Of a DNA stretch of 51,169 nucleotides, positions 1-8,559 are shown in pieces. Source of the DNA: an uncultured Anaerotignum sp. (GTDB taxonomy: Bacteria > Bacillota > Clostridia > Lachnospirales > Anaerotignaceae). The translations under genes were made by a program, and so were the position numbers. The DNA is taken from NCBI RefSeq assembly GCF_934277605.1, contig NZ_CAKQVD010000009.1, positions 1 through 51,169 of the forward strand, in the 5' to 3' direction. Positions within the stretch are counted from its first letter, which is position 1. Each line of letters begins with the position of its first letter. The notes below the pieces were generated by a model. The model ran no database searches and was not told where the DNA came from. It saw only the letters and a program-made list of their open reading frames with translations.

Positions 1-200
1 GTCTCTGCCAATGCAGAGACCATCTCCAACAAAATATTTTTATTTTTTCACTGTCTACTTGACAGGGGGCACTTCAAAATACAATCGAGATTCTTATTTA
101 TAATGATTTCCGGTAAAAGCGTATGCTTTTACCGTATCAGGTCAAGGGCATGATGCCCTTGCAGGGGTCTGGGGACAGCGTCCCCGGAGAAAAAATCTCC
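1..200. repeat. Cluster of six perfect palindromes (possible dispersed repeat)
   Basis: This gene-free stretch consists largely of short perfect inverted repeats: 1-20 (arms GTCTCTGC/GCAGAGAC), 51-65 (CTGTC/GACAG), 111-134 (10-bp arms CGGTAAAAGC/GCTTTTACCG), 143-161 (CAAGGGCAT/ATGCCCTTG), 171-185 (GGGGAC/GTCCCC) and 186-200 (GGAGA/TCTCC). The last four lie almost back to back just downstream of prfC, which ends at 207 on the minus strand. None is followed by a good T-run, so an ordinary single terminator does not explain them. A REP-like dispersed element, or the decayed end of a mobile element, is the likeliest reading; this is inference. Confidence 0.5.
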
Positions 201-206
201 TTCTTT

Positions 207-1799
207 TTAGTCCTCCAAATGCTCGGTATCGTCTACATCTAAAGCCTCTACCAGATTAACCTCAGGATTCTTCTGCATGAAATTGTTCAGCGTGTACTGG
301 TTCGCGAACAGCAGAATCGGGCGTTCAAAATGGTCATATACCAAGGTGCTTCTGGCTACCACATAATCCTTAACATCCTTGGGAGAGCCGGGTGCAACCC
401 AACGTGCAACCTGATATTCCAAAGGCTCCATGCGGATTTCGGAATTATATTCATTCAACAGTCGATACTGGAAAACTTCAAACTGAAGCTGACCAACCGC
501 CCCCAGAATAACATCATTAAATTCATTGTGGTACACCTGAATGGCACCCTCCTGTGCCAACTGCTGCACACCCTTCTGGAATTGCTTTGCCTTCAAGGAG
601 TTCACAGGACGCACACGGCAGAACAGCTCGGGCGGGAAGGTCGGCAATGGCTCGAAAAAGAGCTTTTCCTTTCTGTCTGTCAGAGTATCGCCAATCTGGA
701 AGTTGCCGCTGTCATAAATACCGATAATATCGCCTGCGATAGCGGTTTCCACCGTTTCTCTGTCATTTGCCATCAAATGTGTGGATTGGCTCAGCTTCAT
801 CTGCTTGCCTGTTCTGGAAAGTGTTACGTTCATGCCTCTGGTAAACGTGCCGGAGCAGATGCGAAAGAATGCCAATCTATCACGGTGCGCAGGGTTCATG
901 TTCGCCTGAATTTTGAAAATAAAGCCGCTGAAGAAATCATCGTTGGGGTTGACCTCGCCTGTAGTGGTCTTTCTTGCGCCGGGGGCAGGGGACCATTCCA
1001 AGAAATGATGCAGGAAGGGGGTTATACCGAAATCTGCCAGCGCAGAGCCAAAGAATACGGGGGAAAGCTTGCCCTCCTTGATTGCCTGCAAATCGAAGGG
1101 GTTGCCCGCACCATCCAAAAGCTCCATTTCGCCTCTTAAAATATCCAAATTCGCATCGGAAATGACGCCCTCCAAGGTATCCCCGAATACGCCGTTGGCA
1201 CCCAGCTCAATCACGCCGTCCTTTTGCTTATAAAGATACACCTTGTTTTCCAATCTGTCATAAATGCCTTCAAAGGTCAGCCCATTGCCGATGGGCCATG
1301 TCACAGCAGTGGAGGGCAGGCCAAGCGCATCCTCCAAATCCGCCATACAATCCAAGGGATCCTTTGATTGACGGTCTAATTTATTGATAAACGTAAAAAT
1401 GGGAATCTTACGCATGGAACAAACCTTAAACAGCTTAACGGTCTGTGTTTCGACACCCTTCGCAGCATCAATAACCATAACGGCACTGTCCACAGAGGTC
1501 AGGATACGGTAGGTATCCTCGCCAAAGTCATTATGCCCGGGGGTATCCATGATGGAAACCACCTTATCATCATATTCAAACTGCATGACGGAGGAGGTAA
1601 CGGAAATCCCTCTTTGCTTTTCAATTTCCATCCAGTCGGATTTTGCAAATTTATTTTTGCCTCTTGCCTTTACCGTACCGGCCTCACGAATTGCACCGCC
1701 GTGCAGCAGCAGCTTTTCCGTCAATGTTGTTTTACCTGCGTCGGGGTGAGAAATAATCCCGAAAATACGACGCTTTTGAATTGCATCTGCATTGCTCAT
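207..1799 (-). CDS. prfC: Peptide chain release factor 3 (RF3, translational GTPase)
   Basis: RF3 is the cytosolic GTPase that recycles class I release factors from the ribosome after peptide release. The 530-residue protein opens with MSNADAIQKRR and carries the P-loop HPDAGKTT, the G3 motif DTPGH and the G4 motif NKLD, followed by translation-factor domain II and a C-terminal RF3 domain; the length matches the family (about 525-530). The frame stays open upstream, but the ATG at 1799 is preceded by AAAGGAAG at good spacing, so the longer start is rejected. It is monocistronic and diverges from ridA. I could not identify a convincing promoter between 1800 and 1950. Confidence 0.96.
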   Translation of the reverse strand: MSNADAIQKRRIFGIISHPDAGKTTLTEKLLLHGGAIREAGTVKARGKNKFAKSDWMEIEKQRGISVTSSVMQFEYDDKVVSIMDTPGHNDFGEDTYRILTSVDSAVMVIDAAKGVETQTVKLFKVCSMRKIPIFTFINKLDRQSKDPLDCMADLEDALGLPSTAVTWPIGNGLTFEGIYDRLENKVYLYKQKDGVIELGANGVFGDTLEGVISDANLDILRGEMELLDGAGNPFDLQAIKEGKLSPVFFGSALADFGITPFLHHFLEWSPAPGARKTTTGEVNPNDDFFSGFIFKIQANMNPAHRDRLAFFRICSGTFTRGMNVTLSRTGKQMKLSQSTHLMANDRETVETAIAGDIIGIYDSGNFQIGDTLTDRKEKLFFEPLPTFPPELFCRVRPVNSLKAKQFQKGVQQLAQEGAIQVYHNEFNDVILGAVGQLQFEVFQYRLLNEYNSEIRMEPLEYQVARWVAPGSPKDVKDYVVARSTLVYDHFERPILLFANQYTLNNFMQKNPEVNLVEALDVDDTEHLED

Positions 1800-1952
1800 A
1801 TATTTCTTCCTTTCTTTCTTGGAATAGGGTATTTTTCTGTCATATTTTATACACATCGTTTCTATTTTACCCGAATTTTCACAAAAATGGAATACAAAGA
1901 TAGGAAAAAAGTACTTTAGACAGAAAAATTTTATGTTTTTGAGCAAAATACA

Positions 1953-1981
1953 TTGACTGAATAATGTCTTTGGACTAAAAT
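1953..1981 (+). promoter_or_regulatory. Sigma-A type promoter of ridA
   Basis: The -35 element is TTGACT (1953-1958), followed by a 17-bp spacer and the -10 element TAAAAT (1976-1981), about 50 bp before the ridA start. Confidence 0.75.
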
Positions 1982-2031
1982 AAAAATGTTAGGAAACATA
2001 ACGAAAGTACATTTTTTTGGAGGTAATGAAA

Positions 2032-2406
2032 ATGAAATTTACAAGCACAGATAAAGCACCCGCAGCATTGGGTCCCTATTCTCAGGCAGTTTCCGTAAAC
2101 GGTCTGCTGTTCACATCCGGCCAGATTGCTCTGGATCCCGCAACAGGCGAAATCATCGGCGCTGATGTTCAGGCACAGGCTGAACAGGTTTGCAAGAATT
2201 TGGCTGCTGTTTTGGAAGCAAACGGTCTGACATTCACAGACGCTGTAAAAACAACATGCTTCTTGGCTGATATGGGCGATTTTGCAGCATTCAACGAAGT
2301 TTACGGCAAATACTTCACAGGCAAGCCCGCACGTTCCTGCGTTGCAGTAAAAACACTGCCTAAGAACGTATTGTGCGAAGTTGAAGTTATCGCAGAAATG
2401 AAATAA
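2032..2406 (+). CDS. ridA: RidA family enamine/imine deaminase
   Basis: RidA (YjgF/YER057c/UK114 family) hydrolyses reactive 2-aminoacrylate and related enamines released by PLP enzymes such as serine/threonine dehydratases. The 124-residue protein has the family N-terminus with APAALGPYSQAV and the C-terminal block RSCVAVKTLPKN, which holds the carboxylate-binding arginine, and ends in a VEVIAEMK strand typical of the family. The TTGGAGG at 2017-2023 is the ribosome site for ATG 2032; the upstream TTG/ATG codons in frame are part of or too near to it. The gene has its own promoter and terminator. The window also encodes a D-serine dehydratase, a source of aminoacrylate, at 27183-28514. Confidence 0.95.
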   Translation: MKFTSTDKAPAALGPYSQAVSVNGLLFTSGQIALDPATGEIIGADVQAQAEQVCKNLAAVLEANGLTFTDAVKTTCFLADMGDFAAFNEVYGKYFTGKPARSCVAVKTLPKNVLCEVEVIAEMK

Positions 2407-2420
2407 GAAACACTGAAAAT

Positions 2421-2453
2421 AAGTCCTTGTCTTGACAGGGACTTTATTTTTAT
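2421..2453 (+). terminator. Rho-independent terminator of ridA
   Basis: An 11-bp stem (AAGTCCTTGTC with GACAGGGACTT, one G-U pair) and a TTGA loop are followed by a T-rich tail. Confidence 0.85.
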
Positions 2454-2476
2454 CTAAAATCAATGCAAAAGGGAAC

Positions 2477-2513
2477 GAAGGGAGAACCTTAAAAAAAGGC
2501 TCTCCCTTTTGTA
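2477..2513 (+). terminator. Second terminator-like hairpin before uvrC
   Basis: The stem AAGGGAGAACC/GGCTCTCCCTT (one G-U pair) is followed by TTTTGTAT. It lies 24 bp downstream of the ridA terminator and 35 bp before the uvrC start. It may be a backup terminator. I see no clear promoter between it and uvrC. Confidence 0.6.
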
Positions 2514-2547
2514 TCATAAAAAATTGTGTTCAAAAAGAGGTGAGGCT

Positions 2548-4413
2548 ATGTTTGATATTCAAGAGGAACTGAAAAAGCTGCCGCAAAAGCCAGGCGTTTA
2601 CTTAATGAGGGATGAAAACGGGCAGATTATTTATGTAGGAAAGGCAGTAAATCTGAAAAATCGGGTGCGGCAGTATTTTCAAAGCAGTCGCAACCAAACA
2701 GCGAAAACACGCTCCATGGTGCCGAATATAAGCGAATTTGAATATATCGTAACGGATTCCGAAATGGAAGCATTGCTGCTTGAATGTAACCTCATCAAAA
2801 AGCATCATCCCTATTATAATATTTTGCTGAAGGATGACAAAAGCTATCCTTATATTAAAGTAACGGTGCAGGAGCTGTTCCCACGCATTTTTATAACACG
2901 CAGAATGGAGAAGGATAAGGCAAAATATTACGGCCCCTTTACGGATGTGCTTGCGGCAAAGGAAACCGTTGAAATCCTGCATAAGCTTTTTCCGATTCGC
3001 AAATGCAAGAAGGTATTTCCAAGGGATATCGGGAAGGAGCGTCCTTGTTTGAATCACCACATCGGGCAGTGCATTGCCCCTTGCAGTGGGAAGGTTTCCC
3101 CGGAGGAATATCAGACATATATCAAGGATGCCATGGATTTTCTGGAAGGAAAGCATCATGCAATCATGAAAAAAATGGAGCAGGAAATGCTGACAGCGGC
3201 AGAAAATATGGAATTTGAAAAGGCCGCCTCCCTGCGAGACAAAATCTCCGCTATCAAAAGCGTGGCAGAAAAACAGAAGATTTCCAACACAGGCTTAGGG
3301 GATGCGGATGTCATTGGGTTTGTGCGTGCGTTTGAGGAATGTCTGGTGCAGGTATTCTTTATCCGTGGGGGCAAAATGACAGGCAGAGAAAATTTTACAC
3401 TGACTGCCTTTGCAGAGCAGAGCCGAGCGGAAATTCTGACAGCCTTTGTCAAGCAGTTTTACAGCGGCACTGCCTATATTCCGAAGGAAATTATTTTGCA
3501 GGAGGCTTTGGTTGCGGAGGAAAGCGATTTAATCGCAGATTATCTTTCTGAAAGGCGAGGCAGTCGTGTGACCTTAACCGTTCCCATTAAGGGCGAAAAG
3601 CATAAGCTGACAGAGCTTGCACACAAAAATGCCATGCTGATTTTCGAGCAGTTCGGCGAAAAGCTGAAACGAGAGGAGCAGCGGACGAAGGGGGCGATGG
3701 AGGAATTGCGGCAGGCACTTTCTCTGCCAAACGAGCTGAAACGTGTGGAGGCGTATGATATTTCCAACACACAGGGCTTTGAATCTGTCGGCTCAATGGT
3801 TGTTTTTGAGGATGGACGCTCCAAAAGCAGTGATTATCGCAAATTTAAAATAAAAACAGTGGTCGGTGCAAATGATTATGCTTCCATGAAGGAGGTCATT
3901 ACCCGCCGCCTAAGCCATGCCATAAAGGAAAAAGGCGAAGGAAAAACCACCGGCTTCACTCGTCTGCCCGATTTGATTTTGATGGATGGCGGTAAAACAC
4001 AGGTACACGCAGCGGAGGAGGTCTTGCTTGCCTTTGGCATGGAGATTCCCGTTTGCGGCATGGTTAAGGATGACAGGCACCGCACAAGAGGACTGCTGTT
4101 TCACGGGCAGGAAATTCGGATTCCCTTAACCTCCGAAGGCTTTAAGCTTGTCACACGCATACAGGATGAGGTACACCGCTTTGCCATCACCTATCACAGA
4201 AAGCTGCGGGATGAAAGAAATCTGCACTCTGTTTTAGATGAGATCAAGGGCATTGGCGAGGTGCGGCGAAAGGCCTTGCTGCGTCATTTCGGCTCTATTG
4301 AGGGCATTGCTGCGGCAGAGGTGGCAGAGCTTTTGGAGGCGGAAGGTATGACAATTCCTGCGGCGGAGCAGGTCTATCTTTTTTTCCATCGGGAAGAATT
4401 GCAAAACGGATGA
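2548..4413 (+). CDS. uvrC: UvrABC excinuclease subunit C
   Basis: UvrC makes both incisions around a DNA lesion during nucleotide excision repair, after loading by UvrA/UvrB. The 621-residue protein has the GIY-YIG nuclease at its N-terminus (KPGVYLMRD then IIYVGKAVNLKNRV), a UVR UvrB-binding helix pair near residues 200-240, an RNase H-like second nuclease with EAYDISNTQG and LMDGGKTQV, and C-terminal helix-hairpin-helix motifs (IKGIGEVRRKALLRHFGS). The start at 2548 is chosen because GAGGTGAGG precedes it; an upstream in-frame codon overlaps the terminator. It heads a codirectional run with hprK, murB, rapZ, whiA and a crh-like gene. Confidence 0.97.
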   Translation: MFDIQEELKKLPQKPGVYLMRDENGQIIYVGKAVNLKNRVRQYFQSSRNQTAKTRSMVPNISEFEYIVTDSEMEALLLECNLIKKHHPYYNILLKDDKSYPYIKVTVQELFPRIFITRRMEKDKAKYYGPFTDVLAAKETVEILHKLFPIRKCKKVFPRDIGKERPCLNHHIGQCIAPCSGKVSPEEYQTYIKDAMDFLEGKHHAIMKKMEQEMLTAAENMEFEKAASLRDKISAIKSVAEKQKISNTGLGDADVIGFVRAFEECLVQVFFIRGGKMTGRENFTLTAFAEQSRAEILTAFVKQFYSGTAYIPKEIILQEALVAEESDLIADYLSERRGSRVTLTVPIKGEKHKLTELAHKNAMLIFEQFGEKLKREEQRTKGAMEELRQALSLPNELKRVEAYDISNTQGFESVGSMVVFEDGRSKSSDYRKFKIKTVVGANDYASMKEVITRRLSHAIKEKGEGKTTGFTRLPDLILMDGGKTQVHAAEEVLLAFGMEIPVCGMVKDDRHRTRGLLFHGQEIRIPLTSEGFKLVTRIQDEVHRFAITYHRKLRDERNLHSVLDEIKGIGEVRRKALLRHFGSIEGIAAAEVAELLEAEGMTIPAAEQVYLFFHREELQNG

Positions 4414-4475
4414 TTTTCGGGTAAGATATGCTTAGAATGGGATTTGATTTTTATAAAAGGGAGAGGTGAGCCGCA

Positions 4476-5387
4476 ATGTATTCTGCGGAGTTGAAAAAAA
4501 TTGTAGAAGTGTTTGAATTGGAACCGATATTGCCTGAGCTTAGCTTAGAAGGCCGTTCCATTCTCAGAAAGGAAATCAACCGCCCTGCATTGCAGCTGAC
4601 AGGCTTTTATGAACGCTTTGACAGTGATCGCTTGCAGGTAATCGGGCGTGTCGAATATAGCTATCTGATGAGCTTAAGCGAGGAGGATAGAAAAAATGCC
4701 ATTCATCATTTGTTTCAATATCATATTCCCTGCTTAATCGTTTGCAAAAATTTAGAGATTTTTCCAGAAATGCTGGAATATGGCAGAGAATACAGCGTCC
4801 CGATTTTTCGTACAGCACAGAATACCACCGATTTTACGGCAGAATTGATTTTCTGGCTGCGGGAGGAATTGGCAGACCGTGTGATGATGCATGGCGTTCT
4901 TGTGGATATTTACGGCGAGGGTGTACTGATTACAGGTGCAAGCGGCATCGGGAAAAGCGAAACGGCGTTGGAATTGATAAAAAGAGGCCATCGTTTGATT
5001 GCGGATGACGCTGTTGAAATTAAACGGATTGCAGATAGAAGGCTGATTGGCTCTTGTCCGGAGATTATCCGCTATTTGATTGAGCTGAGAGGCATTGGCA
5101 TTTTGAATGTAAAGGAATTATTTGGTGTCGGCTCTGTAAAGGACCAAAAAACTGTAGACCTTGTCATTAAGCTGGAGGTTTGGGACGGAAAAGCGGATTC
5201 CTATGACAGATTAGGACTCAATGAGGAATATATGGAAATTTTGGGGAATAAGGTACAGCTAAACACCATTCCTGTGCGCCCGGGCAGAAACGTGGCAATG
5301 ATTTGTGAATCTGCCGCCATGACAAACCGCCAGAAGAAGATGGGGAAAAATACAGCACAGGATTTTGCAAATCGTATCGGAAAATAA
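4476..5387 (+). CDS. hprK: HPr kinase/phosphorylase
   Basis: HprK phosphorylates HPr (and Crh) on the regulatory serine and reverses the reaction with phosphate, setting carbon catabolite repression through CcpA. The 303-residue protein has the N-terminal regulatory domain, the Walker A motif GASGIGKS at residues 154-161 and the family signature ELRGIGILNVKELFGVGS near 203-220, matching usual length. GAGAGGTGAG precedes ATG 4476. The candidate substrate, an HPr-like protein, is encoded four genes downstream in the same run. Confidence 0.97.
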   Translation: MYSAELKKIVEVFELEPILPELSLEGRSILRKEINRPALQLTGFYERFDSDRLQVIGRVEYSYLMSLSEEDRKNAIHHLFQYHIPCLIVCKNLEIFPEMLEYGREYSVPIFRTAQNTTDFTAELIFWLREELADRVMMHGVLVDIYGEGVLITGASGIGKSETALELIKRGHRLIADDAVEIKRIADRRLIGSCPEIIRYLIELRGIGILNVKELFGVGSVKDQKTVDLVIKLEVWDGKADSYDRLGLNEEYMEILGNKVQLNTIPVRPGRNVAMICESAAMTNRQKKMGKNTAQDFANRIGK

Positions 5388-5399
5388 GAAGGTGGAAAG

Positions 5400-6308
5400 A
5401 TGGAACAGTTAATAAAGGAATTAGAGGCGTGCTTAGGCAAGGAAGGCTTCAAACAGCAGGAATTGATGAAGGAGCATACAACCTTTCGGGTAGGCGGTGC
5501 GGCAGATTATTTTATTCAGCCGAAAAATGTGTCGGAATTACGCAGTGCCATCGAAATTTTGCATAGATATAATATTCCCGTTCTGGTCATCGGCAACGGC
5601 AGTAATTTGCTTGTGCGGGATAAGGGGATTCGTGGTGCGGTAATTCAGATTTATCATCGTATGTCCGAAATCGCCGTAGAGGGCAATATCCTTAAGGCGC
5701 AGGGCGGTGCATTGCTGAGCAGTGTGGCTGCAAAGGCGGCAGAGAGCGCTCTGACAGGCTTGGAATTTGCAAGCGGTATTCCGGGGAGCGTTGGCGGTGC
5801 GGTTGTTATGAATGCAGGTGCTTATGGCGGCGAAATGAAGGATGCTTTGGTTAGCGTGGAGGTTCTCACAAAGGACTTGGAGGTAAAAACCATTTCTGCG
5901 GCAGAATTGGATTTAGGCTATCGCCACAGCAATATTCTTGAAAAGGACTATATCGTTTTGGGGGTCACCATGGAACTGAAGCAAGGGGACAGCACTGCAA
6001 TCCGCAGCCGCATGGCTGAATTGGCAGAGCAGAGAAGGGAGAAGCAGCCCTTGCAGTATCCCAGTGCAGGCAGCACCTTCAAGCGTCCGGAGGGGTACTT
6101 TGCGGGAAAGCTGGTGCAGGATGCGGGCTTAAAAGGAAAAACCATCGGCGGTGCGCAGGTTTCCGAAAAACATTCCGGTTTTTTGATTAACATTGGCGAT
6201 GCAACAGCACAGGATATTCTGGATTTGATTGCATTTTGCCGAAAGGAAGTAAAGGAGCAATTCGGCGTAACACTCGAAACAGAGGTGAAAATCGTCGGAG
6301 AAGAATAA
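5400..6308 (+). CDS. murB: UDP-N-acetylenolpyruvoylglucosamine reductase
   Basis: MurB reduces UDP-GlcNAc-enolpyruvate to UDP-MurNAc with NADPH and FAD in cytosolic peptidoglycan precursor synthesis. The 302-residue protein carries the FAD-binding blocks TTFRVGGAADYF, VIGNGSNLLV and GIPGSVGGAVVMNAGAYGGE and the catalytic-domain block YPSAGSTFKRPEG, where the Ser acts as proton donor, and fits the short form found in Firmicutes. It begins 12 bp after hprK with AAGGTGG as ribosome site. The neighbour rapZ controls hexosamine supply in other bacteria, so the pairing is functionally reasonable. Confidence 0.97.
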   Translation: MEQLIKELEACLGKEGFKQQELMKEHTTFRVGGAADYFIQPKNVSELRSAIEILHRYNIPVLVIGNGSNLLVRDKGIRGAVIQIYHRMSEIAVEGNILKAQGGALLSSVAAKAAESALTGLEFASGIPGSVGGAVVMNAGAYGGEMKDALVSVEVLTKDLEVKTISAAELDLGYRHSNILEKDYIVLGVTMELKQGDSTAIRSRMAELAEQRREKQPLQYPSAGSTFKRPEGYFAGKLVQDAGLKGKTIGGAQVSEKHSGFLINIGDATAQDILDLIAFCRKEVKEQFGVTLETEVKIVGEE

Positions 6309-6340
6309 GGGTATGAAACAGGAAAGGTCGGTGAAAGAGT

Positions 6341-7213
6341 ATGCGATTTGTAATTGTAACAGGGATGTCGGGTGCAGGGAAAACCTCTGTGCTGAAATTC
6401 TTGGAGGATATCAATTTTTTCTGCGTGGATAATATTCCCCCTGCATTGCTGCCGAAGTTTGCAGAGCTTTGCTATGAGCAGGAGGGCGAAATCGAGCGTG
6501 TTGCCATGGGTATTGATATTCGTGGCGGCAAGCTGTTTAATGACCTGTTTGAAGTGCTGTCCGATTTACAGCATAAGGGGTATGAATATGAAATTTTATT
6601 CTTGGATGCCTCCGATGATGTGCTAATTAAACGCTATAAGGAAACCAGAAGAAGCCATCCTCTTTCCAAAAACGGCTCCATTCAAGAGGGAATTCAGAAG
6701 GAGCGTGAAATACTGAAGGATGTCAAAAGCAAGGCAACCTATATCATCGACACCAGCCAGATTTTAACCAGACAGCTCAAGGAGCAGATTAACCGTATTT
6801 TTGTGGAAAATCAATCCTACGAAAATCTGGTTATTACCATTCGTTCCTTTGGCTTTAAATACGGAATCCCTGCGGACAGTGATTTGGTGTTCGATGTGCG
6901 GTTCCTGCCAAACCCCTTCTATATTCAGGAATTGAAGGAAATGACGGGCAATGATGCGCCTGTCAGCAGCTATGTGATGGCCTTTGAGGAAAGTCAGGTT
7001 TTCTTGAAAAAGCTGGTTGATATGCTGGAATTCTTGATTCCGCATTATATCAAAGAGGGAAAAAATAACCTTGTAATCAGCATTGGCTGTACCGGCGGCA
7101 AGCATCGCTCCGTTACCTTGGCAAATGCCCTCTATCAAGCATTGGGGCAGGACAAGCATACTCTGCTGCTCAAGCATAACGATATTGAAAAGGACAGCAG
7201 ACATAAAAAGTAA
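6341..7213 (+). CDS. rapZ: RapZ/YvcJ family nucleotide-binding protein
   Basis: RapZ-like proteins bind nucleotides; in E. coli RapZ controls GlmS through small RNAs, and in B. subtilis YvcJ hydrolyses nucleotides and influences competence. The 290-residue protein has the Walker A motif GMSGAGKTS (residues 8-16), LFLDASDDVLIKRYKETRR, and the C-terminal IGCTGGKHRS block that binds RNA or sugar phosphate in family members. In many Firmicutes yvcK lies between this gene and whiA; here it is absent and whiA follows after 40 bp. The exact role in this organism cannot be told from sequence. Confidence 0.95.
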   Translation: MRFVIVTGMSGAGKTSVLKFLEDINFFCVDNIPPALLPKFAELCYEQEGEIERVAMGIDIRGGKLFNDLFEVLSDLQHKGYEYEILFLDASDDVLIKRYKETRRSHPLSKNGSIQEGIQKEREILKDVKSKATYIIDTSQILTRQLKEQINRIFVENQSYENLVITIRSFGFKYGIPADSDLVFDVRFLPNPFYIQELKEMTGNDAPVSSYVMAFEESQVFLKKLVDMLEFLIPHYIKEGKNNLVISIGCTGGKHRSVTLANALYQALGQDKHTLLLKHNDIEKDSRHKK

Positions 7214-7253
7214 ATCATACGAAGATACAAAAAAATAGAGGGGAGGGACAAAT

Positions 7254-8213
7254 TTGTCATTTTCGTCTAAGGTTAAGGGTGAGTTGTCCCTTCATTTTGG
7301 AAATGGGAGACATTGCGAAATTGCAGAAATCGCAGCCTATGTCAATATCTGTGGACAGATTGCTGTGTTTGGACAAAATTTTTGTTTAAAACTCCAAACC
7401 GAAAATTATTACGTTGTGAAAAAGTGCTTTACATTATTGGAAAATACTTTTAATATGATAGCTGAAGTATCTGTAAGAACGAGCGGCCAAAAGCGGCAGA
7501 CCAAGGTGTATACTCTTTTGGTGAGGGATGCGGCAAAGGTAGCAATGCTCTTGCAGGTAACCGGTATTTTATGGACAGAAAAGGAACAAAAAAGCTTGAA
7601 AAAGCGGATTTATCCGCCTGTGGTCAGCAGCATTTGCTGCCGTAGGGCATATATTCGTGGCGCATTTATTTCTGTCGGCTCTGTGAATGATCCGGAAAAA
7701 AATTATCATTTGGAATTCGTTCTGGCAGATTTGTCTGCGGCTGAGCAACTGCGGGATTTAATCAATGCCTTTGGTCTGGATGCCAAGGTAGTAGAACGAA
7801 AGGAGCATTTCATCGTCTATCTGAAAGAAGGTGAGCAGATTGTCGATTTGTTGAATATCATGGAAGCACCTTTGGCGCTGATGGATTTGGAAAATGTCCG
7901 TATCGTTAAGGAAATGCGTAATGATATCAACAGAAAAGTCAACTGCGAAACGGCAAACCTGAATAAGGTTGTCGGAGCGGCTGTGAAGCAATTAGAGGAT
8001 ATCAATTATATCGAGGAAACCATCGGACTGGAGCATTTGCCCGAGCAACTGGAGGAGCTGGCTCGGATTCGATTGGAATATCCTGATAAAAGCTTGAAAG
8101 AACTGGGTTCTTTCCTTATGACACCTGTGGGAAAATCCGGTGTCAACCATAGACTGCGTAAAATCAGTGCGATTGCTGAGGCACTAAGAGAAGGGAAGGG
8201 TGGAGTAGAATGA
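7254..8213 (+). CDS. whiA: WhiA family DNA-binding protein
   Basis: WhiA is a DNA-binding protein with a degenerate LAGLIDADG homing-endonuclease-like N-terminal domain and a C-terminal helix-turn-helix; it affects cell division in Bacillus and sporulation in Streptomyces. The 319-residue protein begins MSFSSKVKGELS and ends with the HTH segment ELGSFLMTPVGKSGVNHRLR. Its start is TTG at 7254, chosen because GGGAGGGA lies 6 bp upstream and the family N-terminus begins there. Its stop overlaps the start of the next gene (8210), implying translational coupling. Confidence 0.96.
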   Translation: MSFSSKVKGELSLHFGNGRHCEIAEIAAYVNICGQIAVFGQNFCLKLQTENYYVVKKCFTLLENTFNMIAEVSVRTSGQKRQTKVYTLLVRDAAKVAMLLQVTGILWTEKEQKSLKKRIYPPVVSSICCRRAYIRGAFISVGSVNDPEKNYHLEFVLADLSAAEQLRDLINAFGLDAKVVERKEHFIVYLKEGEQIVDLLNIMEAPLALMDLENVRIVKEMRNDINRKVNCETANLNKVVGAAVKQLEDINYIEETIGLEHLPEQLEELARIRLEYPDKSLKELGSFLMTPVGKSGVNHRLRKISAIAEALREGKGGVE

Positions 8214-8452
8214 CACAAAAATCAATTACCATCAAGGCATCCTTAGATGCAAGACAGGCTGCATATTTTGTGCAGACAGCCGGCAAATTTGAATCCGAAA
8301 TTCAGGTTAGCGTGGATGAAAAGAAAATTAACGCAAAAAGCATTATGGGTACCATTGCTCTGAATATGCAGGAGGGGCAGACAGCCCTGATTACCGCAGA
8401 GGGCACAGATGAGGCAAACGCTGTTGAGGAATTGGCGGCTGTTTTGGCATAA
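8210..8452 (+). CDS. Crh-like HPr paralogue lacking the phosphotransfer histidine
   Basis: The 80-residue protein has the HPr fold and the regulatory-site block INAKSIMG, with Ser44 matching Ser46 of HPr, so it can be an HprK substrate. The active-site loop reads SLDARQAA: Asp13 (codon GAT) stands where HPr has the catalytic His15, and Gln16 replaces the usual proline. It therefore should not accept phosphate from enzyme I. B. subtilis Crh has Gln at this position and sits at the same place, next to whiA/yvcL. By analogy it would act only in catabolite control with CcpA; that is inference. The start overlaps whiA in ATGA. Confidence 0.88.
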   Translation: MTQKSITIKASLDARQAAYFVQTAGKFESEIQVSVDEKKINAKSIMGTIALNMQEGQTALITAEGTDEANAVEELAAVLA

Positions 8453-8481
8453 TTTTTTTATTACCGCAATCATACATACCA

Positions 8482-8520
8482 AACCCTGTCGGAAAGAACA
8501 TACGGCAGGGTTGATTTTTT
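8482..8520 (+). terminator. Rho-independent terminator of the uvrC-crh run
   Basis: The stem AACCCTGTCG/CGGCAGGGTT (one G-U pair) is followed by GATTTTTT. Its distal end overlaps the -35 element of the queT promoter. Confidence 0.85.
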
Positions 8521-8539
8521 ATAAAAGCTATGCTATACT
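8511..8539 (+). promoter_or_regulatory. Promoter of the queT leader
   Basis: TTGATT (8511-8516), a 17-bp spacer and TATACT (8534-8539), with the extended -10 dinucleotide TG at 8531-8532. It directs a leader of about 100 nt before queT. Confidence 0.75.
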
Positions 8540-8559
8540 GTTTAAGCTAATCAATCAAA

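Noticed and set aside
1800..1946. N-terminal extension of prfC
   Set aside because: The segment is Phe/Lys-rich, precedes the ribosome site AAAGGAAG, and RF3 begins at the ATG at 1799.
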